Shown here one piece after another: positions 11,516-19,881 of a DNA stretch of 52,313 nt. Position 1 is the stretch's first letter, and every line of letters starts with the position of its first letter. A program made the position numbers and the translations under genes. The stretch is taken from the NCBI GenBank assembly GCA_902610585.1, contig CACLWE010000003.1, forward strand, positions 1 to 52,313. Direction: 5' to 3'. This DNA is from an uncultured Pelagibacteraceae bacterium. Lineage in GTDB: Bacteria; Pseudomonadota; Alphaproteobacteria; Pelagibacterales; AG-422-B15. The notes beneath the pieces were generated by a model, which saw only the letters and a program-made list of their open reading frames with translations, ran no database searches and had not been told where the DNA came from.

Positions 11516-11530
11516 GTTCAATTAATGTTC
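11516..11530. promoter_or_regulatory. LexA operator (SOS box, GTTC-N7-GTTC) upstream of recA
   Basis: The sequence is GTTCAATTAATGTTC, an exact match to the direct-repeat LexA box of alphaproteobacteria (GTTC, seven bases, GTTC). It lies in the 232-base recA leader, 107 bases before the start codon. On the recA strand its inner half (TTGAAC) could double as a -35 element, which would let LexA block RNA polymerase. A second, imperfect copy (GTAC-N7-GTTC) lies nearer to recA, near 11450-11465. The rest of the 11410-11641 gap shows nothing else I can support. Confidence 0.8.
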
Positions 11531-11641
11531 TTAAATTTTATAGTTTTTATCAACAGGTGATTCTATATCTAATGATATAACTCAATTAGATTAACTTAAA
11601 TATATATCTAAAATTGGCTGATTTTCGCTGTTAATAACTAT

Positions 11642-12052
11642 TTAATCGTCAGAATGAAGCTTTTCGTCTCTCTCGTGCATTTCTTGAGCTTCAATACTAA
11701 GAGTAGTTACTGGCCTAGCGTCCAATCTTTCGATATTTATGGGTTCTCCAGTAACTTCGCAATAGCCATAGCTTCCATTTTCTATCCTAGCAAGCGCAGC
11801 ATCTATCTTGGCGATTAATTTACGTTGCCTATCTCGAGACTTTAACTCAAGGGATTTCTCTGACTCTTGGGTAGCTCTATCAGACATGTCAGCTGGAGCA
11901 ATTGAGTCTTGTAGATTTTCGACTGTTTCTCTACTTTCTCTGTAAATCTCATCCTTCCAATTTTTAAGCTTGGTTCTAAAATATTCTTTTTGCTTTGCAT
12001 TCATGAATTTTTCAGATTTTGTTGGCTTGTAGGTTTTTGGAAGTTTGACCAT
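11642..12052 (-). CDS. dksA: RNA polymerase-binding transcription factor DksA (single-Cys alphaproteobacterial form)
   Basis: DksA enters the secondary channel of RNA polymerase and, with ppGpp, adjusts rRNA and amino-acid promoters. The 136-residue protein has the coiled coil with the acidic tip region (DSIAPADMSDRATQE) and the globular part around YGYCEVTGEPI. Of the four zinc-binding cysteines of E. coli DksA, only the first remains. This is the usual alphaproteobacterial state and fits a zinc-independent fold. The start is fixed by AAGGAG at 12058-12063. It is transcribed towards recA with no convincing terminator in between. Confidence 0.93.
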   Translation of the reverse strand: MVKLPKTYKPTKSEKFMNAKQKEYFRTKLKNWKDEIYRESRETVENLQDSIAPADMSDRATQESEKSLELKSRDRQRKLIAKIDAALARIENGSYGYCEVTGEPINIERLDARPVTTLSIEAQEMHERDEKLHSDD

Positions 12053-12057
12053 ATTTA

Positions 12058-12063
12058 CTCCTT
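12058..12063 (-). promoter_or_regulatory. ribosome-binding site of dksA
   Basis: AAGGAG lies five bases before the dksA ATG. It is one of the few full Shine-Dalgarno sequences in this window and fixes the start. Confidence 0.8.
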
Positions 12064-12159
12064 GAGAATTAAGATTAAAAACAGTTGGGTGCTTTTAGTG
12101 GTTTTTATTATTTAAGTCAACGGATCATTACAATTTTTATGATTGATAAATCACTGAAA

Positions 12160-12165
12160 TATAAT
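12160..12165 (+). promoter_or_regulatory. candidate -10 element for the MoxR/VWA operon
   Basis: An exact TATAAT lies 28 bases before the ATG at 12194, in the divergent gap with dksA. No good -35 is visible at the right spacing. In AT-rich DNA an isolated TATAAT is weak evidence; its position supports it more than its sequence. Confidence 0.35.
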
Positions 12166-12193
12166 ATGTTTCTCTAAAATTAATCTTAATTAT

Positions 12194-13048
12194 ATGAAGT
12201 TTGAAGGAACCAGCTCCTATATTGCAACAGAGGATCTTAAAGTAGCAGTTAATGCCGCTATTACTCTTGAAAGACCAATAATAGTTAAAGGTGAGCCAGG
12301 CACTGGTAAAACAATGCTAGCTCATGAGGTAGCAAAATCTCTAGATGCTGAAATAATCACTTGGCATATTAAGTCCACAACTAAAGCTCAACAGGGTCTC
12401 TACGAATATGATGCTGTTACAAGATTGCGAGATTCGCAGCTTGGAGATGAAAAAGTTAAGGATATCAAAAATTATATTAGCAAAGGCAAGTTATGGAATG
12501 CTTTTGAGAGCGATAAAAGGCCGGTTCTACTAATTGATGAAATTGACAAGGCTGATATCGAATTTCCCAACGATCTGCTACTAGAACTAGATAAAATGGA
12601 ATTTTTTGTTTACGAAACTGGTGAGACAATTAAGGCGCAAAATAGGCCAATAGTAATTATAACATCAAACAATGAAAAGGAATTACCAGACGCGTTTCTT
12701 AGAAGGTGCTTTTTTCATTATATTAAGTTTCCTGATCCAAATACGATGGAAGAGATCGTTGAAGTACATTATCCAGATATAAAAAAAGATCTAATTCAAG
12801 AAGCATTTAAAATATTTTACGATATTAGAGAGGTTCCAGGAATTAAAAAGAAGCCATCTACATCTGAACTAATTGATTGGCTAAAGTTGCTCATGACGGA
12901 TGATGTAGATGCTAAAATCCTCAGAGAAAAGGATCCGAAAAAGCTAATACCGCCTCTTCATGGGGCTTTGCTAAAGAATGAACAAGATGTTCATTTATTT
13001 GAGCGTTTAGCTTTCATATCTCGTAGAGAAAATGAGAATGTTGAGTAG
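12194..13048 (+). CDS. MoxR family AAA+ ATPase
   Basis: A 284-residue MoxR-type AAA+ ATPase, a class that usually works as a chaperone with a von Willebrand A partner to mature or insert cofactors into target enzymes. Walker A GEPGTGKT is at residues 33-40, Walker B VLLIDEIDKA at 111-120, and a sensor-1 region with ITSNNEKELPDAFLRRC near 152-168 contains an arginine-finger-like pair. The next gene encodes a VWA protein 28 bases downstream, the usual partner. The target enzyme complex is not obvious here. No strong Shine-Dalgarno is visible, which is common in this genome. Confidence 0.92.
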   Translation: MKFEGTSSYIATEDLKVAVNAAITLERPIIVKGEPGTGKTMLAHEVAKSLDAEIITWHIKSTTKAQQGLYEYDAVTRLRDSQLGDEKVKDIKNYISKGKLWNAFESDKRPVLLIDEIDKADIEFPNDLLLELDKMEFFVYETGETIKAQNRPIVIITSNNEKELPDAFLRRCFFHYIKFPDPNTMEEIVEVHYPDIKKDLIQEAFKIFYDIREVPGIKKKPSTSELIDWLKLLMTDDVDAKILREKDPKKLIPPLHGALLKNEQDVHLFERLAFISRRENENVE

Positions 13049-13076
13049 AGTAAGAATCTCTATAAAATAATATTAT

Positions 13077-14255
13077 ATGTTTATTAATTTCTTTTTTGAC
13101 CTCAAACAAGCGAGCTTACCCGTATCATTAAAAGAATACTTGATGTTGATGGAAGCGATGAATAAGCGTGTTGTTGACTCATTCAATGTTAACGACTTTT
13201 ATTATCTAAGCCGCTCGGCATTAGTCAAAGATGAGAGATATTTAGATAAATTTGATCGAGTTTTTGGCCATTCATTTAAGGGGTTAGAGAACCCTCAAGG
13301 TGAAACAGCAAAAGAAATACCAGAAGAATGGTTAAAATTGATGGGGCAAAAGTATTTAACTGATGAAGAAAAAAAGATGATTGAGTCCTTGGGTGGCTGG
13401 GACAAATTAATGGAAACGCTCAAACAGAGGTTGGAAGAGCAAAAAAAGAGGCACCAAGGTGGAAGCAAATGGATTGGAACAGGTGGAACATCTCCATTTG
13501 GAGCATACGGCTATAACCCTGAAGGAATAAGAATTGGTCAGAAAGAAGGAAAAAACAAAAAGGCAGTAAAAGTTTGGGATAAAAGAGAATTTAGCAACTT
13601 AGATGGCGACGTAGAACTTGGTACTAGAAATATAAAGATTGCTCTTAGAAGGCTGAGAAAGTTTGCACGTGAAGGAGCTGAAACTGAGTTAGATTTAGAT
13701 AATACAATTAAATCTACTGCTCATAAAGGTTACATTGACGTTAAAATGATGCCTGAACGAAGAAATAAAATCAAAGTATTACTTTTTTTTGATGTTGGTG
13801 GATCAATGGATGCGCATGTTAAAATCTGTGAGGAGCTATTTTCTGCAGCAAGAACAGAATTTAAACACATGGAATATTTCTACTACCACAATTGCTTGTA
13901 TGATGCGGTTTGGAAAGATAATAATCGCAGATACAATGACAATATCAAAACATGGGACGTTCTGCACACATATCCATCTGATTATAAAGTAATATTTGTT
14001 GGAGACGCTGAAATGAGCCCGTATGAAATAACCTACCCTGGCGGAAGTGTAGAGTTCTGGAACGAAGAGTCTGGTGAAACGTGGCTAACTAGAATGTTAA
14101 ACGTATACGAAAATGCGATTTGGCTTAATCCGATACCTGAACGATATTGGGATAGAATTGCATCAACTTCCATTATAAAGCAGATCTTTTCTGATCGGAT
14201 GTTTCCTCTCACAATTGAGGGAATTGATCAGGCCATGCGTGAACTAAATAAATAA
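13077..14255 (+). CDS. VWA domain-containing CoxE-like protein
   Basis: A 392-residue partner of the MoxR ATPase, similar to the VWA-containing CoxE-like family. The N-terminal half is helical and charged, with a glycine-rich linker (about 127-160). The C-terminal half is a VWA fold. The metal-ion-dependent adhesion site at residues 239-245 reads DVGGSMD, so the middle Ser of the canonical DxSxS is Gly. It is cotranscribed with the MoxR gene and followed at three bases by an EamA transporter. Its client is unknown. CoxD/CoxE act on CO dehydrogenase in other bacteria, but no such enzyme is encoded in the window. Confidence 0.88.
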   Translation: MFINFFFDLKQASLPVSLKEYLMLMEAMNKRVVDSFNVNDFYYLSRSALVKDERYLDKFDRVFGHSFKGLENPQGETAKEIPEEWLKLMGQKYLTDEEKKMIESLGGWDKLMETLKQRLEEQKKRHQGGSKWIGTGGTSPFGAYGYNPEGIRIGQKEGKNKKAVKVWDKREFSNLDGDVELGTRNIKIALRRLRKFAREGAETELDLDNTIKSTAHKGYIDVKMMPERRNKIKVLLFFDVGGSMDAHVKICEELFSAARTEFKHMEYFYYHNCLYDAVWKDNNRRYNDNIKTWDVLHTYPSDYKVIFVGDAEMSPYEITYPGGSVEFWNEESGETWLTRMLNVYENAIWLNPIPERYWDRIASTSIIKQIFSDRMFPLTIEGIDQAMRELNK

Positions 14256-14258
14256 ACT

Positions 14259-15128
14259 ATGCTTAAAGAGCAGAACGTTATTTTGGGCATATCTTTGTTA
14301 TGCCTTGGATTATTAATAGCTCCTTTATATGATGCGCTTGCTAAGTACTTAAGCGAGGACATTGGTATACTTGAAATAATTTGGGGACGTTTTTTCAGCC
14401 ATTTTATTTTCTTAGTGCCACTTGTTTATTTTTTAAAAGGAAAAAAGGAATTCATTAATCAATCAACAAAGCATCAATTAATTAGAGGTACTTTTATATT
14501 TCTTGCGACGGCATTCTTTTATGCATCAATTTCACAAATCCCTCTTGCAAATGCATTAAGCATAATGCTCATTGCTCCCATTGTGGTTGTATTCGTGTCT
14601 TCATTTATTTTGGGAGAAAAATTAAATTCACTAAAGATCTTTTGTACATTTTTTGGTTTTTTTGGAACTCTTTTAGTAATACAGCCAGGGTTTAGTGAGT
14701 TTAATTATTTTTCTTTATTTGCTTTATTTTCAGGATTCTTTTATGCAATGTATCTTGTTTACACGCGCCGCGTAAACTTTACTTCTGATCCATGGGTAAG
14801 CCTGTGTTATACCGCTATTCCTGGGGCACTAATAATGACTATCTTTCTACCTTTTTATTGGGACAGTGATCCTAAATTTAGTCAGATTATTTTGATGGGC
14901 TCAATTGGTTTAGTTGTGATTCTGGTGCATTTTATATTTATAAAAGCTTATCAAAATGCTGAAGCAAGCATTTTGGCTCCATTTCACTATTTTGAAATCG
15001 TCAGTAATATGCTAATAAGCGTCTTATTTTTTAGAGATATTCCAAACATAATAGTGTGCTTTGGAATTCTTTGTATTGTGAGTAGCGGAGTACTTATAAC
15101 TGTTAGGCAAAAACTAAATTATGAATAA
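14259..15128 (+). CDS. EamA/DMT family transporter
   Basis: A 289-residue inner-membrane protein with about ten hydrophobic segments arranged as two five-helix EamA repeats, typical of the drug/metabolite transporter superfamily. Family members export amino acids or other metabolites or take up small solutes; the substrate cannot be told from sequence. It starts three bases after the VWA gene and overlaps dusA by eight bases, so it is part of the same transcript. Confidence 0.87.
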   Translation: MLKEQNVILGISLLCLGLLIAPLYDALAKYLSEDIGILEIIWGRFFSHFIFLVPLVYFLKGKKEFINQSTKHQLIRGTFIFLATAFFYASISQIPLANALSIMLIAPIVVVFVSSFILGEKLNSLKIFCTFFGFFGTLLVIQPGFSEFNYFSLFALFSGFFYAMYLVYTRRVNFTSDPWVSLCYTAIPGALIMTIFLPFYWDSDPKFSQIILMGSIGLVVILVHFIFIKAYQNAEASILAPFHYFEIVSNMLISVLFFRDIPNIIVCFGILCIVSSGVLITVRQKLNYE

Positions 15129-16092
15129 TTTGAAGGTTGACTATCGCTTTTCTGTAGCACCAATGATGGGAGTGACAACCCCAAGCGCAAGGTACATGTA
15201 CCGTCTTATTTCAAAAGAGGCTGTTTTATTTACTGAAATGCTAGCCAGTCAAGCTTTACACAGAGGCGATTGCAAAAAACTTCTTAGAAAAGAAAATATC
15301 GAAAAACCTGTCATCCTGCAAGTTGGCGGTTCTGATATAAGCTTATTAAAATATTCAACAAATTTAGCAAATAAGTTTGATTATCAGGGTATCAATTTAA
15401 ATGTTGGCTGCCCCTCTAAAAAAGTCTCTCAAGGGAAAATGGGGGCGTGTTTAATGAAAGAAGCAGAATTGGTTAGAGATTGCTTAAGTGGTATGAGAGA
15501 AGAGACTTCAATGGACGTTTCATTAAAATGTAGAATTGGTGTTGATGAATTTGACTCTTATGATTTTTTTAGAAACTTCATCTCTACAGTTCTCGAGAGT
15601 GAGGTAAAAATTATTTTTATTCATGCCCGAAAAGCTTTTCTAAAAGGTCTTGATCCTAAAAAAAATCGCACATTGCCCGAACTTAAATATGAATTTGTTT
15701 ACAATATCAAAAAGGAGTTTCCTGACATTAAATTTATAATGAATGGAGGTTTGACAAATATTGATGACTGTATTGAGCAATTAAAATATTTAGATGGAGT
15801 GATGGTAGGTCGAGCAGTACAGGCAAACCCTTTCTTTATAAAAGATGTGGATAATATTTTTTATGGTCAAAGTAATATTGAAGTTAACAAGTCCGATGTT
15901 GTGAAAAAGTATTTTGATTATATTAAAATGAATATTGAAATTGTATCTACCTACGAATTGCTCAGTCCATTGCTTGCACTTTGTTTTGGAGTTCCAGGAT
16001 CTAAAAAATTTAAACAAGAAGTGAATGAATTAATAAGGGCGAGAGATATCAATAAGTTAGAAGAAACTTATCTAAGTTTGATTGCCGCTTAA
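15121..16092 (+). CDS. dusA: tRNA-dihydrouridine synthase A
   Basis: This FMN-dependent enzyme reduces uridines 20/20a in the D-loop of tRNA. The 323-residue protein shows the DusA hallmarks: VAPMMGVT at the N-terminus, NVGCPS with the catalytic Cys (about residue 99), the DusA-specific HARKAFLKGLDPKKNR block (about 174-189), and GRAVQANPF near the FMN phosphate site. The start overlaps the end of the EamA gene by eight bases. The stop overlaps the stop of the convergent nitroreductase within a TTAA. Confidence 0.95.
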   Translation: MNNLKVDYRFSVAPMMGVTTPSARYMYRLISKEAVLFTEMLASQALHRGDCKKLLRKENIEKPVILQVGGSDISLLKYSTNLANKFDYQGINLNVGCPSKKVSQGKMGACLMKEAELVRDCLSGMREETSMDVSLKCRIGVDEFDSYDFFRNFISTVLESEVKIIFIHARKAFLKGLDPKKNRTLPELKYEFVYNIKKEFPDIKFIMNGGLTNIDDCIEQLKYLDGVMVGRAVQANPFFIKDVDNIFYGQSNIEVNKSDVVKKYFDYIKMNIEIVSTYELLSPLLALCFGVPGSKKFKQEVNELIRARDINKLEETYLSLIAA

Positions 16093-16664
16093 ATTATTTC
16101 AGCAATATCAGAAAAGTCATACCTCGGCGCTCTCTCATAAAAACCGCCCTCAGCAGCGTATCCCAAATTACATAAAAAATTGCTTTTAATTGTCGTGCCA
16201 TTAAAAAATTCCTTATCAACCAGATCATTTGAGAAGCCTGACATTGGTCCAACTGATAAACCAAGAAAATTTGCTGCCTTTATAAAGTAACCTCCTTGAA
16301 TTGATGAGTTTCTAAAAGCTGTAACCTCAGACTTGGTTGTATCATTTTCAAAATATTGCTTAGCATCCTCACGTAAATAGTTCTTGGGAAGATCACGCCA
16401 AAATTCTATATCCATTCCAATAATTGTGCATACAGGTGCGTTGATAACTTTGCTAATATTATCATCACTCACTAATTTTGATAGCTTTTCCTTTGAGGTA
16501 CTGCTTTTAAGAAACTTTAATCTCATTGGACTAGAGTTAAACGAAGTTGGGCCCCACTTAACAAGATTATAAAGTTCATTGAGCGTGTCGTTTGCAACTT
16601 CCTTTTCAGTAAATTTATAGCAAGTCTGTGGTTCAACAAATATTTTTTTAATTTTGTCAGACAT
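16089..16664 (-). CDS. RutE-like malonic semialdehyde reductase (nitroreductase family)
   Basis: A 191-residue FMN-dependent nitroreductase-fold protein closest in motifs to RutE/HadB: KWGPTSFNSSP near residue 33, AFRNSS near 116, GPMSGF near 138 and a C-terminal LGYA region. RutE reduces the toxic malonic semialdehyde formed in pyrimidine degradation to 3-hydroxypropionate. No other rut genes are present, so the role may be general aldehyde or quinone detoxification. It lies two bases downstream of a glutathione peroxidase gene in the same direction, which hints at a stress-related operon. Confidence 0.82.
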   Translation of the reverse strand: MSDKIKKIFVEPQTCYKFTEKEVANDTLNELYNLVKWGPTSFNSSPMRLKFLKSSTSKEKLSKLVSDDNISKVINAPVCTIIGMDIEFWRDLPKNYLREDAKQYFENDTTKSEVTAFRNSSIQGGYFIKAANFLGLSVGPMSGFSNDLVDKEFFNGTTIKSNFLCNLGYAAEGGFYERAPRYDFSDIAEII

Positions 16665-16665
16665 C

Positions 16666-17127
16666 TTAGATTATAGCTTGAATGTGTTCCTCAATCTCTT
16701 CAGGTTTTTTTTGTGTACCAAAACCTCTAACAAATTCACCTTCTTTATTGATTAAAAACTTTGTAAAATTCCACTTTATCTCTCTGCCTGCTTCTTCAGT
16801 AAGCTTTACAAAAAGAGGTGATGCATTTTCTCCATTTACATCAATCTTATCAAACAGGCGAAAGGATACATTATACTTTGTGCCGCAAAAATCTTTTATT
16901 TCTTCATTCGTCCCTTTTTCTTGAGCGCCAAATTGATTACAGGGAAATGCTAAAATTTCTAACCCGTTGTCTTTATATTTTTCATAGAGATTTTGTAAGC
17001 CAGTATATTGTGGCGTAAAACCACAAGCACTTGCAACGTTTACAATTAATAGAGTTTTTCCCTTGAATTCTTCCATTTTGATAGAGTTCATATCAATGTC
17101 TTTTACTTCAATGTCATAAATACTCAT
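16666..17127 (-). CDS. glutathione peroxidase family thiol peroxidase
   Basis: A 153-residue cytoplasmic peroxidase that reduces hydrogen and lipid peroxides. The catalytic set is complete: Cys35 (in NVASACGFT), Gln65 (in FPCNQFG) and Trp119-Asn120 (in WNFTKF). The active residue is an ordinary Cys, not selenocysteine. Cys81 is the likely resolving residue of the thioredoxin-dependent type, so the electron donor may be thioredoxin and not glutathione. It is cotranscribed with pirin upstream (eight-base gap) and the RutE-like gene downstream. Confidence 0.93.
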   Translation of the reverse strand: MSIYDIEVKDIDMNSIKMEEFKGKTLLIVNVASACGFTPQYTGLQNLYEKYKDNGLEILAFPCNQFGAQEKGTNEEIKDFCGTKYNVSFRLFDKIDVNGENASPLFVKLTEEAGREIKWNFTKFLINKEGEFVRGFGTQKKPEEIEEHIQAII

Positions 17128-17135
17128 ATTTTTCC

Positions 17136-17972
17136 TTATCTTACAAATGTTCCATTATTATAGTCATTAATCGCTTGAATAATCTCACTTTTGGTATTCA
17201 TTACAAATGGTCCACCACGAGCAATGCTTTCACCAATTGGTTCACCTGCGATTAATAAAAACTTAGCATTGGTTTCAGCGGATACTTTCAAATTATTGCC
17301 ATTTGTCAACAATACTAGTTTAGATCCCTCAATATTATCATGAGATAGGTTCCCGATTTTTATTCTGCCATCAACCAAGTAAATAAAACTGTTATGCGAT
17401 TTGGGTATTGAAAAACTAAACTGTTTATTTTGCTTAAGTTCAACATCAAAGAATATTGGCTCAACATTATGCTTTTTAATCGGCCCTTCAGCGTTCTCAA
17501 ATTTTCCAGCAATTACTTTAACTTTTTTATCTTCATCATGATGCACAGTCATCTCATTGGCATCAATATAATGATATTCGGGCTTACTCATTTTTAAGCT
17601 AGCAGGCATATTAATCCATAACTGAAAACCGTGAAGCTTGCCCTCCTTCATAGCGGGCATTTCGGAGTGAATAATTCCACTGCCAGTTTTCATCCACTGC
17701 ACATCACCTGCTGTCATTCTTCCTTCTCCACCAGTACTATCTTTATGCTCAAATTCTCCAGCCAGCATATAAGTCACCGTCTCTATTCCTCTATGAGGAT
17801 GTGATGGAAAACCAGCTATATAGTCCTTGCTGTCTTCAGAACCAAATTCATCCAACATTAAAAAAGGATCAAAATAATTTGGCTCTACGCCTATACTTCT
17901 TTTTAATTTTACTCCAGCACCGTCTGTTGCGGGAACAGGATTAATAATATTTTTAACCTCAATGTCAGACAT
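17136..17972 (-). CDS. pirin family protein (cupin)
   Basis: A 278-residue bicupin. The N-terminal metal site is complete: His58, His60, His102 and Glu104, in SHPHRGIETVTY and SGIIHSEMP. Bacterial pirins act as quercetin 2,3-dioxygenases or as redox-sensing regulators of central enzymes; which applies here is unknown. It is followed by the peroxidase gene and preceded by the MDR oxidoreductase, all in one direction, consistent with an oxidative or electrophile stress operon. Confidence 0.92.
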   Translation of the reverse strand: MSDIEVKNIINPVPATDGAGVKLKRSIGVEPNYFDPFLMLDEFGSEDSKDYIAGFPSHPHRGIETVTYMLAGEFEHKDSTGGEGRMTAGDVQWMKTGSGIIHSEMPAMKEGKLHGFQLWINMPASLKMSKPEYHYIDANEMTVHHDEDKKVKVIAGKFENAEGPIKKHNVEPIFFDVELKQNKQFSFSIPKSHNSFIYLVDGRIKIGNLSHDNIEGSKLVLLTNGNNLKVSAETNAKFLLIAGEPIGESIARGGPFVMNTKSEIIQAINDYNNGTFVR

Positions 17973-17975
17973 ATT

Positions 17976-18926
17976 TTAATTAAAGGTTAAAAGTATTTTG
18001 CCTTTTGCGCGACCACTTTTGAGATGATTATAAGCATCAAGATATTGATCAAAAGAAAATATTTTTTCGATGACGGGCTTAATCTTTCCATCTTCAATCC
18101 ACATTCTAAATAAATCTAAATTTGCAGTTGATGTTCTACCAGATAATACAACTCTTGATTTTTTTCTTTGAAACAATTGTTTTGCCACATCTATATTATT
18201 GTAGATATTATTTTTTGTAGTCACATATATTCCGTTAGCTGACAAGATTTTTGATGCGTTAGGAAAAGATAGATTTCCATTTGCGTCAAAAACGATATCA
18301 TATTTTTTTGATGAGGATAAAATATCTTCTTTTGTATAATCAACAACGTCATCTATCTTAAAATCATTTTTAATCCATTCGTAATTTCTATCACTTGTTA
18401 CCGCAGTTATTTCTGTTTCATATATTTTAGCCATTTGAATTGCAAAAGATCCCACTCCTCCGGATGCACCATTAATTAAGATCTTGTGTCCCTTTCGAAT
18501 TGAAGCAATATTTCTCAATGCTAGCAACGATGTATTTGCTACTTGGGGAATAGCGGCCGCTTCGTGTAACTTGATATTTTTTGGTACAAGTGAAATTAAC
18601 TTTTGAGAAATTTTAATTTTTTCTGCGGCACTTCCATTGAATAATATATCTGTCATGCCAAATACTTTATCACCAACTTTGAAAGCTCCTACATCTCTTC
18701 CAATTTCAGTAATTTCACCACTGAAATCACAAGCAGTGAATATAGGAAATTTATTCAGATTGGTTATGGGCTTAAACCCACCTTGCATTTTTTTGATATC
18801 AACTGGATTAAGCGATACGGCCTCGATCTTTACAATTACTTCTGATCTTTTAGGTCTTGGCTCAGCAACCTCCAAAATTTCAAGATTATCAATATCTCCA
18901 TATGAGTTGTATCCTATTGCTTTCAT
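17976..18926 (-). CDS. NAD(P)-dependent MDR oxidoreductase (quinone oxidoreductase-like)
   Basis: A 316-residue medium-chain dehydrogenase/reductase. The N-terminal GroES-like domain lacks the structural zinc cysteines, as in quinone and enone reductases. The Rossmann domain carries INGASGGVGSFAIQMAK (about residues 151-167), which binds NADPH. It probably reduces quinones or alpha,beta-unsaturated carbonyls. It opens the four-gene minus-strand set with pirin, peroxidase and nitroreductase. The 64-base gap upstream is a divergent promoter region shared with the PAP2 gene. Confidence 0.88.
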   Translation of the reverse strand: MKAIGYNSYGDIDNLEILEVAEPRPKRSEVIVKIEAVSLNPVDIKKMQGGFKPITNLNKFPIFTACDFSGEITEIGRDVGAFKVGDKVFGMTDILFNGSAAEKIKISQKLISLVPKNIKLHEAAAIPQVANTSLLALRNIASIRKGHKILINGASGGVGSFAIQMAKIYETEITAVTSDRNYEWIKNDFKIDDVVDYTKEDILSSSKKYDIVFDANGNLSFPNASKILSANGIYVTTKNNIYNNIDVAKQLFQRKKSRVVLSGRTSTANLDLFRMWIEDGKIKPVIEKIFSFDQYLDAYNHLKSGRAKGKILLTFN

Positions 18927-18990
18927 TTAAATATCTAATTAATGATTTTTTGATATATAATTAATAAAACCACAAATACAACAGATATTC

Positions 18991-19881
18991 ATGATTTATA
19001 GTTTACTTAATGACATTAGTTGGGTAGTCAACATTCGAACACCCTATTTAACTCCTATATTTGAATTTTTTACATGGTTGGGATATCGAGATTTTTTATT
19101 CATGTTTATCCCATTTATTTATTGGTGTTATGACCGAAAAGTTTTTGGCAAACTTCTTGTAATAGTTTTCTTTTCCGCAATTATAAATTCATTTCTGAAA
19201 GATATTTTTCAAGATCCTAGGCCGGATTTTGCTCTTAATATTGATCCATGGCTTCAAACTGAAACTTCCTTCGGGTTCCCAAGTGGTCACACTCAAATTG
19301 CAGTCGTGATTTGGCTTTACATAGCCTTAAATGTGAAGAATTTATTTGTGAAATCACTTTCAATAATTTTTCTCTTTGGAGTGCCTCTAAGTCGAGTTTA
19401 CTTGGGAGTTCATGACATTGGAGATATTTTAGGAGGCTTGGTTGTTGGATTAGTTACTCTTTACATTGCAGACCTTATCTACAAAAACATTGAAAGAGAA
19501 AATGTCAAATTCAATACCTTTACAAAATATTTATCATTAGTTGTAATCTTTCTTTTATTTTATCTTACATGGCCGACTGCGCATGGAAATGAAGCAGCAA
19601 TTGCAATCGGAGGTCTAATGATTGGTTTCTTTATCGGCAAAGATATTGACTACAAACAATTTAAATTTGCTCGTACTTCAAATGTATTTGCTCACTACAC
19701 ATCATGCTTTTTGGCATTAGTTTTATTTCTTTTGTTTAATGAATTTCTAAATTTAGCTTTTGAAAAAGTGAACTTACTTATAAAACTTGAAACGGCTTTA
19801 AGTTCATTAATATTAGGCTTTTTTATTTCTTTTTTGTCTCTTTACTTACTTTCAAAAATTAAACTTCAATTATCTAAGTAA
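18991..19881 (+). CDS. PAP2 family phosphatase (membrane)
   Basis: A 296-residue integral membrane lipid phosphatase. All three PAP2 signatures are intact: K-x6-RP (starting KDIFQDPRP near residue 70), PSGH (about 95), and SR-x5-H-x3-D (about 135-146). Several membrane helices follow, extending beyond the minimal domain. Likely substrates are undecaprenyl pyrophosphate, phosphatidic acid or phosphatidylglycerol phosphate. The 3' end overlaps the convergent metallo-hydrolase gene by 16 bases. Confidence 0.92.
   Translation: MIYSLLNDISWVVNIRTPYLTPIFEFFTWLGYRDFLFMFIPFIYWCYDRKVFGKLLVIVFFSAIINSFLKDIFQDPRPDFALNIDPWLQTETSFGFPSGHTQIAVVIWLYIALNVKNLFVKSLSIIFLFGVPLSRVYLGVHDIGDILGGLVVGLVTLYIADLIYKNIERENVKFNTFTKYLSLVVIFLLFYLTWPTAHGNEAAIAIGGLMIGFFIGKDIDYKQFKFARTSNVFAHYTSCFLALVLFLLFNEFLNLAFEKVNLLIKLETALSSLILGFFISFLSLYLLSKIKLQLSK

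Noticed and set aside
11531-11641. Small gene or RNA between recA and dksA
   Set aside because: No frame of useful length, no stable hairpin with a T-run and no known RNA motif seen; treated as leader or spacer DNA.
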